64,000 nt of DNA from Sunxiuqinia sp965230765. GTDB taxonomy: Bacteria > Bacteroidota > Bacteroidia > Bacteroidales > Prolixibacteraceae. The translations under genes and the position numbers were made by a program. Location of the stretch: contig CBDDLR010000001.1 of NCBI GenBank assembly GCA_965230765.1, forward strand, positions 1,922,001 to 1,986,000, written 5' to 3'. Positions 35,596-45,152 of the stretch are shown piece after piece; position 1 is the first letter of the stretch, and the number at the start of each line of letters is the position of its first letter. Below the pieces are notes generated by a model. That model had not been told where the DNA came from and searched no databases. It was given only the letters and a program-made list of their open reading frames with translations.

Positions 35596-38500
35596 ATGGA
35601 CTTAATGATGGAGAAAGGAAGCCCCGAACAACAGGGATTATACCGCTCAGAATTTGAGCATGGTAGTTGCGGGATCGGTTTTGTGGCCAACTTAAAAGGC
35701 AGAAAACAACACAGTGTAATTTCCGATGCTTTGTCAATGCTGGCACGCATGGAGCATAGGGGGGGGACTGGTTTCGATATAAAAAGTGGTGATGGCGCAG
35801 GTATTCTTATACAAATCCCACACGAACTTTTTCTTGAAGAATGTGCTAAGACTGGTATTAAATTACCTACATATGGCGAGTATGGCGTGGCCATGATTTT
35901 CTTTCCTAAAGATGACCGTAAACGCTCAGAATGCAAGGATATTATAGGAAGAAACCTTTTCAAATTCGGATTACCTTATTTAGGCTATCGTAAAGTTCCT
36001 GTAGATAATTCAGACCTTGGAAAAGATTCCATGGCAACAGAGCCTAATGTGCAGCAGTTATTTGTCGGTAAGCCGGAAGGTATGTCGGTTGAAGAGTTTG
36101 ACCGAAAGCTTTTCGTATTTAGAAAATATACCGAACGACTTGCCCGTGAATCTGTTTCAGGCTTGGGTTATGATGGTTTGAATATTATTTCTTGTTCTTA
36201 CAAGACAATTATTTATAAAGGGCAGTTAACAACCGAGCAGGTTACCCTTTACTTCAAGGATTTAAGCAACCCGCTGGCAGTTAGTGCAATTGCGCTGGTT
36301 CACTCGCGATTTTCAACAAATACTTTCCCATCATGGAAGCTGGCGCAGCCTTTCCGTTACATTGCTCACAATGGTGAGATTAATACCAATAAAGGGAATG
36401 TAAACTGGATGCGTGCACGCGAGGTTCTGCTTGAGTGTTCAGCATTTACAAGGGAAGAATTGGAAATGATTTTCCCAATTTGCGATTTGAGGGCTTCTGA
36501 TAGCGCAAACCTCGATATGGCAATTGAAATGCTCGTGTTGAGTGGAAGATCGTTGCCACATGTGCTGATGATGCTTATTCCGGAAGCTTGGCAGAACGAT
36601 CCAGAGATGGATAAAGCCAAGAAGGACTTCTACGAGTTCTATTCAGCTATGATGGAACCATGGGATGGGCCGGCATCAGTTTGTTTTACCGATGGTGTTT
36701 TGGTTGGGGCAACGCTTGACAGAAATGGATTGCGTCCATCGCGTTACTGCGTGACAGATGATGATACATTGATTATGGCTTCGGAAACGGGGGTAATTGA
36801 TGTGGATCACACCAAGGTGAAAATCCGAGGACGTTTGCAGCCAGGTAAAATGTTTGTTGCCGACCTTGAGCAGGGAAGAATAATTTCGGATGAAGAGTTG
36901 AAGGCTGATATTTGCTCCCGTCAACCTTATGGAGAGTGGGTGGAAGAAAATATGACACGTATTGATGAACTGCCATTTCTTCCTGACCTTGAATTGAAAG
37001 ATCCGGACAAGAATACATTATTTAAAAGACAAAAAGCTTTTGGTTTTACAAATGAAGATATTGAAGTAATCCTGAAACCGATGGCACAGACCGGAAAAGA
37101 GGCAATCGGCTCCATGGGGGCCGACAATCCATTGGCTGTGCTTTCTGATCGACCAGTTCAGCTTTCACATTACTTTAAGCAATTATTTGCCCAGGTTACC
37201 AACCCACCAATTGATCCTATCCGCGAGCGTGTGGTTATGGATTTGAGGACCTATATTGGAGGATTTAAAAATATACTTACAGAGTCTCCCGAGCATTGCC
37301 GGAGGATAGCCATTAATCAACCGGTGCTTACCAATGAGCAGATTGTAAAGCTTGCATATGTTGACCATCAGCATTTTCAAACAAAAAAAATTAGTATTGT
37401 ATTTCATGCAAATGATGAGCCGGGTAAATTGGAGACTAAGTTGTATCGTATTTGTTGCTATGTTGAAGATGCGATTGATGAAGGTTATTCCATCATCTTG
37501 TTGAACGACTTTACAATTAGCACAGATCATGCCCCAGTACCATCAATTTTGGCTGCTGCTGCAGTGCATCATCATCTGATCCGGGTAGGGAAGCGTGGTA
37601 AGGCTGATATTATTATGGAGGTAGGGGATGTTCGTGAAGTACATCATTTTGCAACTTTATTGGGATATGGTGTTTCCGCAATAAATCCTTATATGGCCAT
37701 GGATACCATCAAGCAAATGGTTGAAGAAGGTGTGCTGAAGGACATCACCAAGGAGCAAGCAATTAAGAATTATATAAAGGCAATAGGTGGTGGCTTGTTG
37801 AAAATATTCTCTAAAATGGGTATTTCAACACTTGCATCGTATCAGGGAGCTCAAATTTTTGAAATTCTGGGAATTAATTCAGAAGTGGTTGACAAGTATT
37901 TCACTGGTACCGTTAGCCGTATTGAAGGTCTTGGGCTGGATGATATTGCAAAGGAGGCACTTGCCAGGCACCGTCAGGGTTTTCCAAGGCGTGAAGGTGG
38001 TGCAAAAGTGTTGGAGCCCGGTGGTGAATACCACTGGAGAAAAGATGGCGAAAGGCACTTGTTGTCGCCTAAAGCAATTCAGTTGCTTCAGGAATCAACC
38101 AGAACAAATGATTACGAAAAATATAAGAAATATTGTAAGGAAGTTGACGAACAAGCGCATGCAGCATATACATTGCGTGGCTTGATGGACTTTAACTCAG
38201 ACAGGGAGCCTATTTCAATTGATGAAGTAGAACCTGCGGAGAGTATCCTTACACGATTTGCCACAGGAGCGATGTCCTTTGGATCGATTTCCTGGGAAGC
38301 ACATACTACCCTGGCAATTGCCATGAACCGCATTGGATCAAAATCAAACTCTGGAGAGGGTGGCGAAGATCCGGTTCGTTATACAAAATTGCCAAACGGT
38401 GATGATATGTGTTCTGCAACCAAGCAGATTGCATCTGGTCGTTTTGGTGTAAATAGTCACTATTTAAGCATGGCTAAAGAGCTTCAGATTAAAATGGCTC

Positions 38501-40197
38501 AGGGTGCCAAGCCCGGTGAAGGCGGGCACTTGCCAGGGCATAAAGTGAATGGCTGGATTGGACGAACTAGAAACTCTACTCCCGGGGTAGGACTGATTTC
38601 TCCTCCTCCTCACCACGATATCTATTCGATTGAAGACTTGGCTCAGCTAATCTTCGACCTGAAGAACAGTAATCGTGATGCACGAATCAATGTGAAGTTG
38701 GTTTCTGAAACAGGTGTTGGTACTGTTGCTGCCGGTGTTTGTAAAGCAAAAGCTGATGCTGTCCTTATTTCTGGATACGACGGTGGAACTGGTGCGTCTC
38801 CTTTAAGTTCAATCAAGCATGCTGGGTTGCCATGGGAACTTGGTTTGGCCGAGACGCATCAAACGCTTGTTAGGAACAGGTTAAGAAATCGTATTGTTGT
38901 TCAGTCTGACGGGCAAATGAAAACCTCACGCGACTTGGCAATTGCAACCTTGTTAGGTGCTGAAGAATGGGGCGTTGCTACCATGGCCCTGGTGGTTGAA
39001 GGTTGTATTATGATGCGTAAGTGTCATAGCAACACGTGTCCGGTAGGTGTGGCCACGCAAAACGAGGAGCTTCGTAAGAAATTCAACGGAAATCCAGACT
39101 GGGTAGTGAATTATTTTGAATTCCTGGTGAATGGATTACGTGAAATTATGGCAGAGCTTGGCTTCCGCACCATTAATGAAATGGTAGGACAATCGCAATG
39201 CCTGAAGTTTAAAGATGATGTTGACCATTGGAAGTATAAGAACCTTGATTTAAGCCCAATTCTTTTTAAAGAAACCATTGGGGAAGAAGAAGGATTGTAT
39301 TGCTTTAAAGAACAAAACCACTTGATGGAAGAGATCCTGGATTGGAAATTTGTTGAAGCTGCTAAACCTGCGTTGGAAAATGGAGAGAAAGTTCAGGCAG
39401 AATTTGAAATCAAAAATACCAACCGAAGTGTTGGTACGGTCTTGTCTCACGAGGTTACCAAGAAATATAAAGGAGATGGATTGCCTGATGGCACCATTCA
39501 GTTTAAGATGAAAGGTTCTGCAGGGCAGTCGTTTGGTGCTTTTGTATGTAAAGGTATTGATCTGGAAATAGAAGGTGATGCCAACGATTACTTTGGCAAG
39601 GGCCTATCCGGCGGTCATTTAACAATCTATCCGGATAAAAACGTTCAGTTTGTTCCAGAGAAGAACATTATTGTGGGAAACGTGAGTTTCTATGGAGCAA
39701 CAAATGGTGAAGCTTATATTCGTGGTGTTGCTGGTGAGCGTTTCTGTGTAAGGAATTCCGGAGCACGGGTTGTGGTTGAAGGAATTGGAGATCACGGCTG
39801 TGAATACATGACGGGTGGTCAGGCTATTATTCTTGGCTCAACCGGACGTAACTTTGGTGCTGGTATGTCTGGCGGTATTGCCTACGTGCTTGACACTGAC
39901 GATACATTCCCTAAAAAGTGTAACCGTGAGATGATCCAGTTGGAACGTGTTGTTGACGAAAATGAAAAAGCACAACTGAAAGCGACCATCGAGAAGCACC
40001 TGGAAAAAACAGGATCAACTGTAGCAGAATATATTCTTTCTGACTGGGATTATTCTATTACGAAGTTTGTGAAAGTTATTCCAACGGACTACAAGCGTAT
40101 GCTTGAATACATTGAGAAAGCGCGTAGTTCGGGTAAGTACGATAAAGAAGTTGATATTATTGACGCTGCATTTAACATGCATCTTGCTAACATATAA
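35596..40197 (+). CDS. gltB: Glutamate synthase large subunit
   Basis: Large subunit of NADPH-GOGAT (about 1533 residues), making glutamate from 2-oxoglutarate and glutamine. After a short propeptide, the class II amidotransferase nucleophile would be Cys25 in HGSCGIGF, which becomes N-terminal after self-cleavage in the family. The central FMN synthase domain has GEGGHLPGHKVNG, and the [3Fe-4S] ligands are Cys1137, Cys1143 and Cys1148 (CIMMRKCHSNTCP). The C-terminal beta-helix (GXXG repeats) ends the protein. An ATG at 35596 is preferred over GTG at 35548 because it leaves a propeptide of normal length. gltD follows after 21 bases. Confidence 0.96.
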   Translation: MDLMMEKGSPEQQGLYRSEFEHGSCGIGFVANLKGRKQHSVISDALSMLARMEHRGGTGFDIKSGDGAGILIQIPHELFLEECAKTGIKLPTYGEYGVAMIFFPKDDRKRSECKDIIGRNLFKFGLPYLGYRKVPVDNSDLGKDSMATEPNVQQLFVGKPEGMSVEEFDRKLFVFRKYTERLARESVSGLGYDGLNIISCSYKTIIYKGQLTTEQVTLYFKDLSNPLAVSAIALVHSRFSTNTFPSWKLAQPFRYIAHNGEINTNKGNVNWMRAREVLLECSAFTREELEMIFPICDLRASDSANLDMAIEMLVLSGRSLPHVLMMLIPEAWQNDPEMDKAKKDFYEFYSAMMEPWDGPASVCFTDGVLVGATLDRNGLRPSRYCVTDDDTLIMASETGVIDVDHTKVKIRGRLQPGKMFVADLEQGRIISDEELKADICSRQPYGEWVEENMTRIDELPFLPDLELKDPDKNTLFKRQKAFGFTNEDIEVILKPMAQTGKEAIGSMGADNPLAVLSDRPVQLSHYFKQLFAQVTNPPIDPIRERVVMDLRTYIGGFKNILTESPEHCRRIAINQPVLTNEQIVKLAYVDHQHFQTKKISIVFHANDEPGKLETKLYRICCYVEDAIDEGYSIILLNDFTISTDHAPVPSILAAAAVHHHLIRVGKRGKADIIMEVGDVREVHHFATLLGYGVSAINPYMAMDTIKQMVEEGVLKDITKEQAIKNYIKAIGGGLLKIFSKMGISTLASYQGAQIFEILGINSEVVDKYFTGTVSRIEGLGLDDIAKEALARHRQGFPRREGGAKVLEPGGEYHWRKDGERHLLSPKAIQLLQESTRTNDYEKYKKYCKEVDEQAHAAYTLRGLMDFNSDREPISIDEVEPAESILTRFATGAMSFGSISWEAHTTLAIAMNRIGSKSNSGEGGEDPVRYTKLPNGDDMCSATKQIASGRFGVNSHYLSMAKELQIKMAQGAKPGEGGHLPGHKVNGWIGRTRNSTPGVGLISPPPHHDIYSIEDLAQLIFDLKNSNRDARINVKLVSETGVGTVAAGVCKAKADAVLISGYDGGTGASPLSSIKHAGLPWELGLAETHQTLVRNRLRNRIVVQSDGQMKTSRDLAIATLLGAEEWGVATMALVVEGCIMMRKCHSNTCPVGVATQNEELRKKFNGNPDWVVNYFEFLVNGLREIMAELGFRTINEMVGQSQCLKFKDDVDHWKYKNLDLSPILFKETIGEEEGLYCFKEQNHLMEEILDWKFVEAAKPALENGEKVQAEFEIKNTNRSVGTVLSHEVTKKYKGDGLPDGTIQFKMKGSAGQSFGAFVCKGIDLEIEGDANDYFGKGLSGGHLTIYPDKNVQFVPEKNIIVGNVSFYGATNGEAYIRGVAGERFCVRNSGARVVVEGIGDHGCEYMTGGQAIILGSTGRNFGAGMSGGIAYVLDTDDTFPKKCNREMIQLERVVDENEKAQLKATIEKHLEKTGSTVAEYILSDWDYSITKFVKVIPTDYKRMLEYIEKARSSGKYDKEVDIIDAAFNMHLANI

Positions 40198-40218
40198 TCT
40201 CATTATTAAGAAGAAGAC

Positions 40219-41706
40219 ATGGGAAAACCAACAGGATTTTTAGAGTATAGAAGAGTTGCTAATCCTACACGCCCTGTAGAGGAGCGTTTGCACGATTGGA
40301 ATGAGGTTTATGTTTTGCGCGACCGTGAAACTTGCGAAACACAAGGTGCAAGGTGTATGGATTGTGGTGTTCCATTTTGCCATCGGGGTGAAATGTTGCA
40401 CAATGGAGCTTCCGGCTGTCCGGTGTATAACCTGATTCCGGAATGGAACGATCTGATTTATCGCGGGCGATGGAAAGAGGCACTTGACCGTTTACACCAT
40501 ACCAATAACTTCCCTGAGTTTACAGGTAGGGTTTGCCCTGCGCCGTGCGAGGCTGGTTGTGTGTTGAGTATAAACGAACCTGCTGTAACCATTCACGACA
40601 ACGAACGGACAATTATTGATAACGGGTTTAAAATGGGTTGGGTAATTCCTGAGCCACCATTAAGCCGCACAGAAAAAAACGTTGCTGTTGTTGGTTCGGG
40701 ACCTGCGGGGCTTGCCGCTGCTGCCCAGTTGAATAAAGCAGGACACACGGTTACTGTCTTTGAACGTGATGATCGTATTGGTGGTTTGTTGATGTACGGT
40801 ATCCCCAACATGAAACTGGATAAGAAAGTGGTTCAGCGTAGGATTGATATTCTGGAAGAAGAAGGAATCATTTTCAAAACAAATATTGAAATTGGGAAAG
40901 ACTTTAGTGCCAAAAAACTGGTGAAAGACTTTGATGCCGTTGTGATGGCTACAGGTGCTACCAAACCGCGAGACCTTCCTGTTGAAGGACGTGAACTAAA
41001 AGGTATACACTTTGCCATGGAATATTTGTTGAAAAACACCAAGAGCTTGCTTGACAGTAACTTGAAAGATAAACAATACATTTCAGCAAAGGGCAAAAAC
41101 GTAATCGTTATTGGTGGTGGCGACACAGGAACCGACTGTGTTGCAACGGCTTTGCGTCATGGTTGTAAAAATGTTACTCAATTGGAAATCCTTCCAAAAC
41201 CGCCTCAGCAACGCGATCGTGAAAATAATCCTTGGCCTGAGTGGCCAGCCAATGTAAAGGTTGACTATGGCCAGTTTGAGGCTGCCTATAAACAAGGTGA
41301 TGATCCACGTGAATACTCCGTAATGACCAAAAAGTTTGAAGGTGATGACGATGGAAACCTTGTTGCACTTCAGGTAGTGAATGTTGAGTGGGTGAAGAAT
41401 GAAAATGGTGGCATGTACCCAAAAGAGGTTCCTGGAACTGAAAAACGCGTTGAGGCAGATATGGTGTTATTGGCCATGGGATTCCTGGGGCCTGAAGATT
41501 CAATCGCTAATGAATTGGAGATGGAGCGTGACGAACGTTCTAACTACAAAGCTGAATACGATGAGTTTAAAACAAGCGTGAAGAAAGTATTTTCCGCTGG
41601 TGATGCCCGTCGTGGACAATCGTTAGTGGTTTGGGCAATTAACGAAGGGCGAGCAGTTGCCCGCGAAGTTGATCTTTACCTGATGGGCGACACCGTTTTA
41701 CCATAA
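40219..41706 (+). CDS. gltD: Glutamate synthase small subunit
   Basis: FAD- and NADPH-binding subunit of 495 residues that passes electrons to GltB. The N-terminal part holds two [4Fe-4S] cysteine groups (CETQGARCMDCGVPFC and CPAPCEAGC), then the FAD-binding VGSGPAGLAAAAQL near residue 156, the NADPH-binding VIGGGDTGTDCVATALR near 295 and the terminal FAD contact VFSAGDARRGQSLVVWAI. It forms an operon with gltB and ends before a strong terminator. Confidence 0.96.
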   Translation: MGKPTGFLEYRRVANPTRPVEERLHDWNEVYVLRDRETCETQGARCMDCGVPFCHRGEMLHNGASGCPVYNLIPEWNDLIYRGRWKEALDRLHHTNNFPEFTGRVCPAPCEAGCVLSINEPAVTIHDNERTIIDNGFKMGWVIPEPPLSRTEKNVAVVGSGPAGLAAAAQLNKAGHTVTVFERDDRIGGLLMYGIPNMKLDKKVVQRRIDILEEEGIIFKTNIEIGKDFSAKKLVKDFDAVVMATGATKPRDLPVEGRELKGIHFAMEYLLKNTKSLLDSNLKDKQYISAKGKNVIVIGGGDTGTDCVATALRHGCKNVTQLEILPKPPQQRDRENNPWPEWPANVKVDYGQFEAAYKQGDDPREYSVMTKKFEGDDDGNLVALQVVNVEWVKNENGGMYPKEVPGTEKRVEADMVLLAMGFLGPEDSIANELEMERDERSNYKAEYDEFKTSVKKVFSAGDARRGQSLVVWAINEGRAVAREVDLYLMGDTVLP

Positions 41707-41745
41707 TGGATATTTGAATTTCTTTAGCATATCTCTTAATTATTG

Positions 41746-41773
41746 AAGTCCCGGTCGTAACGGGACTTTTTTT
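41746..41773 (+). terminator. Terminator of gltBD
   Basis: AAGTCCCG (41746-41753) pairs with CGGGACTT (41761-41768), followed by a T-run. Confidence 0.88.
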
Positions 41774-41827
41774 GTCTTAAAGGGTTGGTTTATGCATATC
41801 CATTATTACTGCTTGTAAAAAATTCCT

Positions 41828-42018
41828 TACCTTTGTAACACTAAAACGATTTGATGTTTAAATTAAATTTGGATCTGGTATAGTAAATAACCTTTGGTGT
41901 GTTGCCGATGGTTATCCCGCAGTAAACTCCGACAAATTCTTGTCAGGGTTATTTTCATATCTATACATTTTATATTATTTCAGCCTGAAAACGGATAGTT
42001 GTATCGTTTATTTCAGGC
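41828..42018 (+). promoter_or_regulatory. Promoter and structured leader of the methyltransferase gene
   Basis: TACCTTTG at 41828-41835 is a good -7 element. The ~200-base leader contains GACAA-ATTC-TTGTC (41932-41945) and a longer hairpin just before the start codon: GCCTGAAA (41983-41990) pairs with TTTCAGGC (42011-42018), with a nested ACGGATA/TATCGT stem. No known riboswitch class was recognised. Confidence 0.4.
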
Positions 42019-42034
42019 AAAAAATTTAAACACA

Positions 42035-42808
42035 ATGAGTAACGATAATAAATCAATTCACGAATTCGACCTCAATTTAATTTGCGACTTTTTTTCAACA
42101 GTAAAGCGACAAGGGCCGGGTAGCCCTGAAGTAACCATTAAGGCCTTAAGCTTTATCGATAATCTATACGAAGATTCCAAAATTGCCGATCTTGGTTGTG
42201 GCTCGGGTGGGCAAACCATGGTTTTGGGGCAGCATGCTCCCGGGCAAATTACAGGCATCGACATGTTTTCCACATTTATCACGCTGTTCAACCAAAATGC
42301 CGAGAAACTGAACCTTCAGCATAAAGTAAAGGGGATTGTTGGATCAATGGATGACCTTCCTTTTCAAAAAGAAGAATTGGATCTGATTTGGTCTGAAGGG
42401 GCCATTTATAATATTGGCTTTGAACGAGGTTTAAAAGAATGGCATGAGTTTTTAAAACCAGGTGGTTTTGTGGCTGTTTCTGAAGCTTCCTGGTTTACCG
42501 AAGAGCGGCCAGCAGAAATTGAAGAATTTTGGCAGGATGCTTATCCCGGAATAGACACGATACCCAACAAGTTGGCGCAAATGCAAAAGGCCGGATATGT
42601 TCCTGTTGCCTCTTTTATTCTTCCTGAAAACTGCTGGACGGAGCATTTTTATGTACCGTTGGAGGATGCAGAGAAAATCTTCCTGAAAAAGCACGCAGGA
42701 AATAAAGCTGCTGAATATTTTGCCATTAATCAGCGTCATGAATCAGAATTGTATTATAAGTACAAGGAGTTTTATGGCTACGCATTTTTTATCGGTAAAA
42801 AGATTTAA
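42035..42808 (+). CDS. Class I SAM-dependent methyltransferase
   Basis: Protein of 257 residues with a Rossmann methyltransferase fold: motif I IADLGCGSGGQTMVLG (residues ~49-64), acidic motif ITGIDMFS, and motif post-II LDLIWSEGAIYNIGF. The substrate is unknown. The ATG at 42035 is chosen over an in-frame TTG at 41999, because the latter lies inside a leader hairpin. It is followed after one base by rsgA, so the two are co-transcribed. Confidence 0.85.
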   Translation: MSNDNKSIHEFDLNLICDFFSTVKRQGPGSPEVTIKALSFIDNLYEDSKIADLGCGSGGQTMVLGQHAPGQITGIDMFSTFITLFNQNAEKLNLQHKVKGIVGSMDDLPFQKEELDLIWSEGAIYNIGFERGLKEWHEFLKPGGFVAVSEASWFTEERPAEIEEFWQDAYPGIDTIPNKLAQMQKAGYVPVASFILPENCWTEHFYVPLEDAEKIFLKKHAGNKAAEYFAINQRHESELYYKYKEFYGYAFFIGKKI

Positions 42809-42809
42809 A

Positions 42810-43880
42810 ATGAAGAACGAGCAAAAAATAAATAGTCTGGCAAATTATGGTTGGACAGAGGAGTTGTTTCGGCAGAAACAGGAATCAGCATACAGCGAGT
42901 GTTTGCACGGGAGGGTTTCGGTTAGTCATAAAACCTGCTACGAGCTTGTTTCCGAAGAAGGGGTTTTTACCTGTGAGCTTGCCGGAAATATGCTGTATGG
43001 ACGAGAGCGTTCGGAATACCCATGCACAGGAGATTGGGTCATTTTTCAAAAGGTTGACGACCGCAAAGGGATTATCCTGGATGTGTTGCCGAGAAGAAAA
43101 ACACTGTACCGTTTAAAAAGCGGAACGGTGTCTGAGAAGCAGGCCATTGCAGCTTATGTGGATAAGGCCTTTATCGTGCAAAGCCTGGATAATAATTTTA
43201 ATGTTCGGCGTATTGAACGCTTTATGCTACAGGTAGCGGCTGAGGAAATTCAGCCCGTGTTGGTGTTGACAAAAACAGACCTGGGTTTTGACAGGCAAGA
43301 GGTAGAAGAAGCCCTGAAGCATATTTCCCATAAAATGCCTGTTTTTTATACCAGCATTCATGCGTTGGAGAGCATAACGCAATTGCGTGCGTCCATTGCT
43401 ATGGGGGAGACGGTGGTATTTGCCGGCTCTTCCGGGGTAGGGAAAAGCACCCTGATCAATGCACTTTGTGGGGAGAATATCCTGCAAACAGACACTATTA
43501 GTGAATCGACCGGAAAGGGGAAGCATACCTCCACGCGACGGGAGATGATCCTAATGAATGGGGGAGGTGTCTTGATCGATACCCCAGGGATTAAGGTGTT
43601 TGGGGTGACCCATGATGATACGGACACTCTTTCGGAGGTGCTGGATATCCAACACCTTGAGGGGCAGTGCCGATTTAAGGATTGCCAGCACATCAACGAA
43701 AAAGGCTGTGCAGTAATTGAGGCGGTGGAAAGCGGTAAGATTGATCAGGGGGTGTACGAAAGTTACCTCAAGCTTCGTAAGGAAGCCTGGCATTACACCA
43801 CTTCCGTTCACGAAAAGCGTAAGCACGAAAAGTCATTCGCCAAAATGGTGAAGGAAGTGAAAAATAACTCGCACAAATAG
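42810..43880 (+). CDS. rsgA: Ribosome small subunit-dependent GTPase RsgA
   Basis: Circularly permuted GTPase of 356 residues that checks late maturation of the 30S subunit. G motifs occur in the permuted order: G4 LVLTKTD (near residue 152), G1 GSSGVGKST (206-214), G3 DTPG, followed by the zinc-finger region CRFKDCQHINEKGC. An N-terminal OB-like domain precedes the GTPase. The start ATG is one base after the methyltransferase stop; an alternative start further upstream would overlap that gene. Confidence 0.9.
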   Translation: MKNEQKINSLANYGWTEELFRQKQESAYSECLHGRVSVSHKTCYELVSEEGVFTCELAGNMLYGRERSEYPCTGDWVIFQKVDDRKGIILDVLPRRKTLYRLKSGTVSEKQAIAAYVDKAFIVQSLDNNFNVRRIERFMLQVAAEEIQPVLVLTKTDLGFDRQEVEEALKHISHKMPVFYTSIHALESITQLRASIAMGETVVFAGSSGVGKSTLINALCGENILQTDTISESTGKGKHTSTRREMILMNGGGVLIDTPGIKVFGVTHDDTDTLSEVLDIQHLEGQCRFKDCQHINEKGCAVIEAVESGKIDQGVYESYLKLRKEAWHYTTSVHEKRKHEKSFAKMVKEVKNNSHK

Positions 43881-43883
43881 TTT

Positions 43884-44076
43884 TGGCTAAAGCCCTTTCG
43901 ATGTTCCTATATTTTATCCCCGGCTTAAGCCGGGGGTAAAAACCGTAGGTAAAAGTGGCTTTAGCCATTAATGTTGAAGACTGCCAGCGCGGACTAGCAG
44001 TCCGTGTTTTAGCCGATAGGCTAATCTGATTGTGTTAACAATGAGCAATTTTACCAATTGCAAATTGGCGACAGCG
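43884..44076 (+). repeat. REP-like repeat, left copy
   Basis: Nearly the same as 47349-47540. It has outer inverted arms TGGCTAAAGCC and GGCTTTAGCCA, an inner palindrome CCCCGGCTTAAGCCGGGG, then small hairpins (CGGACT-AGC-AGTCCG and TTAGCC-GATA-GGCTAA) and ends CAATTGCAAATTGGCGACAGCG. The compact nested hairpins look like REP elements of the kind mobilised by IS200-like transposases. No transposase is in the window. Confidence 0.75.
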
Positions 44077-44530
44077 AACGAAGATATTACATCCTATCAC
44101 CTTTTACCTTTCAATCCACAGCGTTTTGTGCACAGCGTCATTAACCGATAGTTGTATAGTTGTTTTCACCCTTCAAATTAAGGACAGTTACAACTAGTTT
44201 GCGGGTAGCTTCCCGCCCAATGGGTTGTTTATACCCTTCAATTTTCTCAAACAATTTTTAGTAAAAGTAACACCTGGTTTAACACATACCTCCAATAAGG
44301 TTTTGAATGAGTGGTGCTGTATTTTCTACTGAGGTTTGTGTTTTATAAATAAGGTTTCAATAAAAAAACCTTATCCATTGGTTTAACCTTAGTAGTTCAA
44401 TGTTCCCATGTTTCCTATAAGCTTATTATTGTATTTCAAAGAACAAAACTCCAAACAAGAAAGGATTTCTTTCAAGTATAAATGAACCTGTTGCTATCCT
44501 TGCCGGGATGAAACCCGAAACCCGGAACCC

Positions 44531-44569
44531 GCAACAGATATCCACATCGCTTCGCTCCTCGCTATGACG
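44531..44569 (+). repeat. Short dispersed repeat, left copy
   Basis: GCAACAGATATCCACATCGC followed by TTCGCTCCTCGCTATGACG, which recurs with few changes at 47571-47609. This resembles dispersed intergenic repeats built on a TCGCTTCGCTCCTCGC core. Confidence 0.7.
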
Positions 44570-44828
44570 CATGGCTTTTTGCAACTTCTTGCTTCTATCT
44601 CACAGCTTTCACCCCCCTGTTTGGCACGAGACTTCAGTCTGTTCCCTATTTGTTTAGCACCAGCTTGAAAACCAGCGCAAGTAGGGATGCATTTCTTAAA
44701 AAAGTATACAAAATGTTAATAAAGCTGGGGTAAAAGAATATTCATTAGTATCTTACGTTCAGTGTTTGGAAATTGTTATCGCCTTATAGTACCCAATTTT
44801 AAAAACAAATAAACATAAGAACAGGAGT

Positions 44829-45152
44829 ATGGTAAAAATGTACTGGTTATTTTATAAATCCTTGTTGGTAATCAATATTGCTTTTTCGGTATGCTTTTCT
44901 CTTGTTGTTACGTTTTACTTGTCTGCTCAGGCGGAAAATGTTGGGCTTATGCCGACAATGCTTAGGCTTGCTGTCTATTTTTATCTCACAGGCGGATTGA
45001 TGCTTGGGCTTGGTTATCATGAATTCTACAAGAAAAAACGATATTCGTTTTACAACAACCATGCACTCACTAAAGTGCATTTGTTTTTGTCAGCAATTTT
45101 TATCAATTCAGTTATTGGAGTCCCCCTTCTAATACTTGTTTCCTATGCATAA
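44829..45152 (+). CDS. Small membrane protein paired with the ABC-MutS fusion
   Basis: Unrecognised protein of 107 residues with three predicted membrane helices (about 11-31, 45-63 and 83-105). Between helices 2 and 3 lies a basic and aromatic loop (HEFYKKKRYSFYNNHALTK) likely to face the cytoplasm. Its last eight bases overlap the start of the downstream ATPase gene (ATGCATAA), so the two are translationally coupled and probably work together. It could be a membrane anchor or a minimal permease for the ATPase. An ATG at 44838 is a possible later start. Confidence 0.65.
   Translation: MVKMYWLFYKSLLVINIAFSVCFSLVVTFYLSAQAENVGLMPTMLRLAVYFYLTGGLMLGLGYHEFYKKKRYSFYNNHALTKVHLFLSAIFINSVIGVPLLILVSYA

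Larger units (their letters stand above)
43881..44828. other. Long non-coding spacer with repeats before the ABC-MutS module
   Basis: Holds the left copy of a ~193-bp repeat (43884-44076) that starts three bases after the rsgA stop and a shorter repeat at 44531-44569. Between them are a 9-bp hairpin (ATAAGGTTT at 44349-44357 with AAACCTTAT at 44366-44374) and a further AATAAGGTTT at 44294. No open frame with coding character was seen and no clear promoter of the usual type. Confidence 0.5.

Noticed and set aside
41836..42034. A known SAM riboswitch before the methyltransferase gene
   Set aside because: The conserved core sequences of the SAM riboswitch classes I know are not present; only generic hairpins are.
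43920..43938. The CCCCGGCTTAAGCCGGGG palindrome as a rho-independent terminator of rsgA
   Set aside because: Not followed by a T-run; it is part of a repeat found again at 47393, so a repeat explains it better, though it may still affect the rsgA 3' end.
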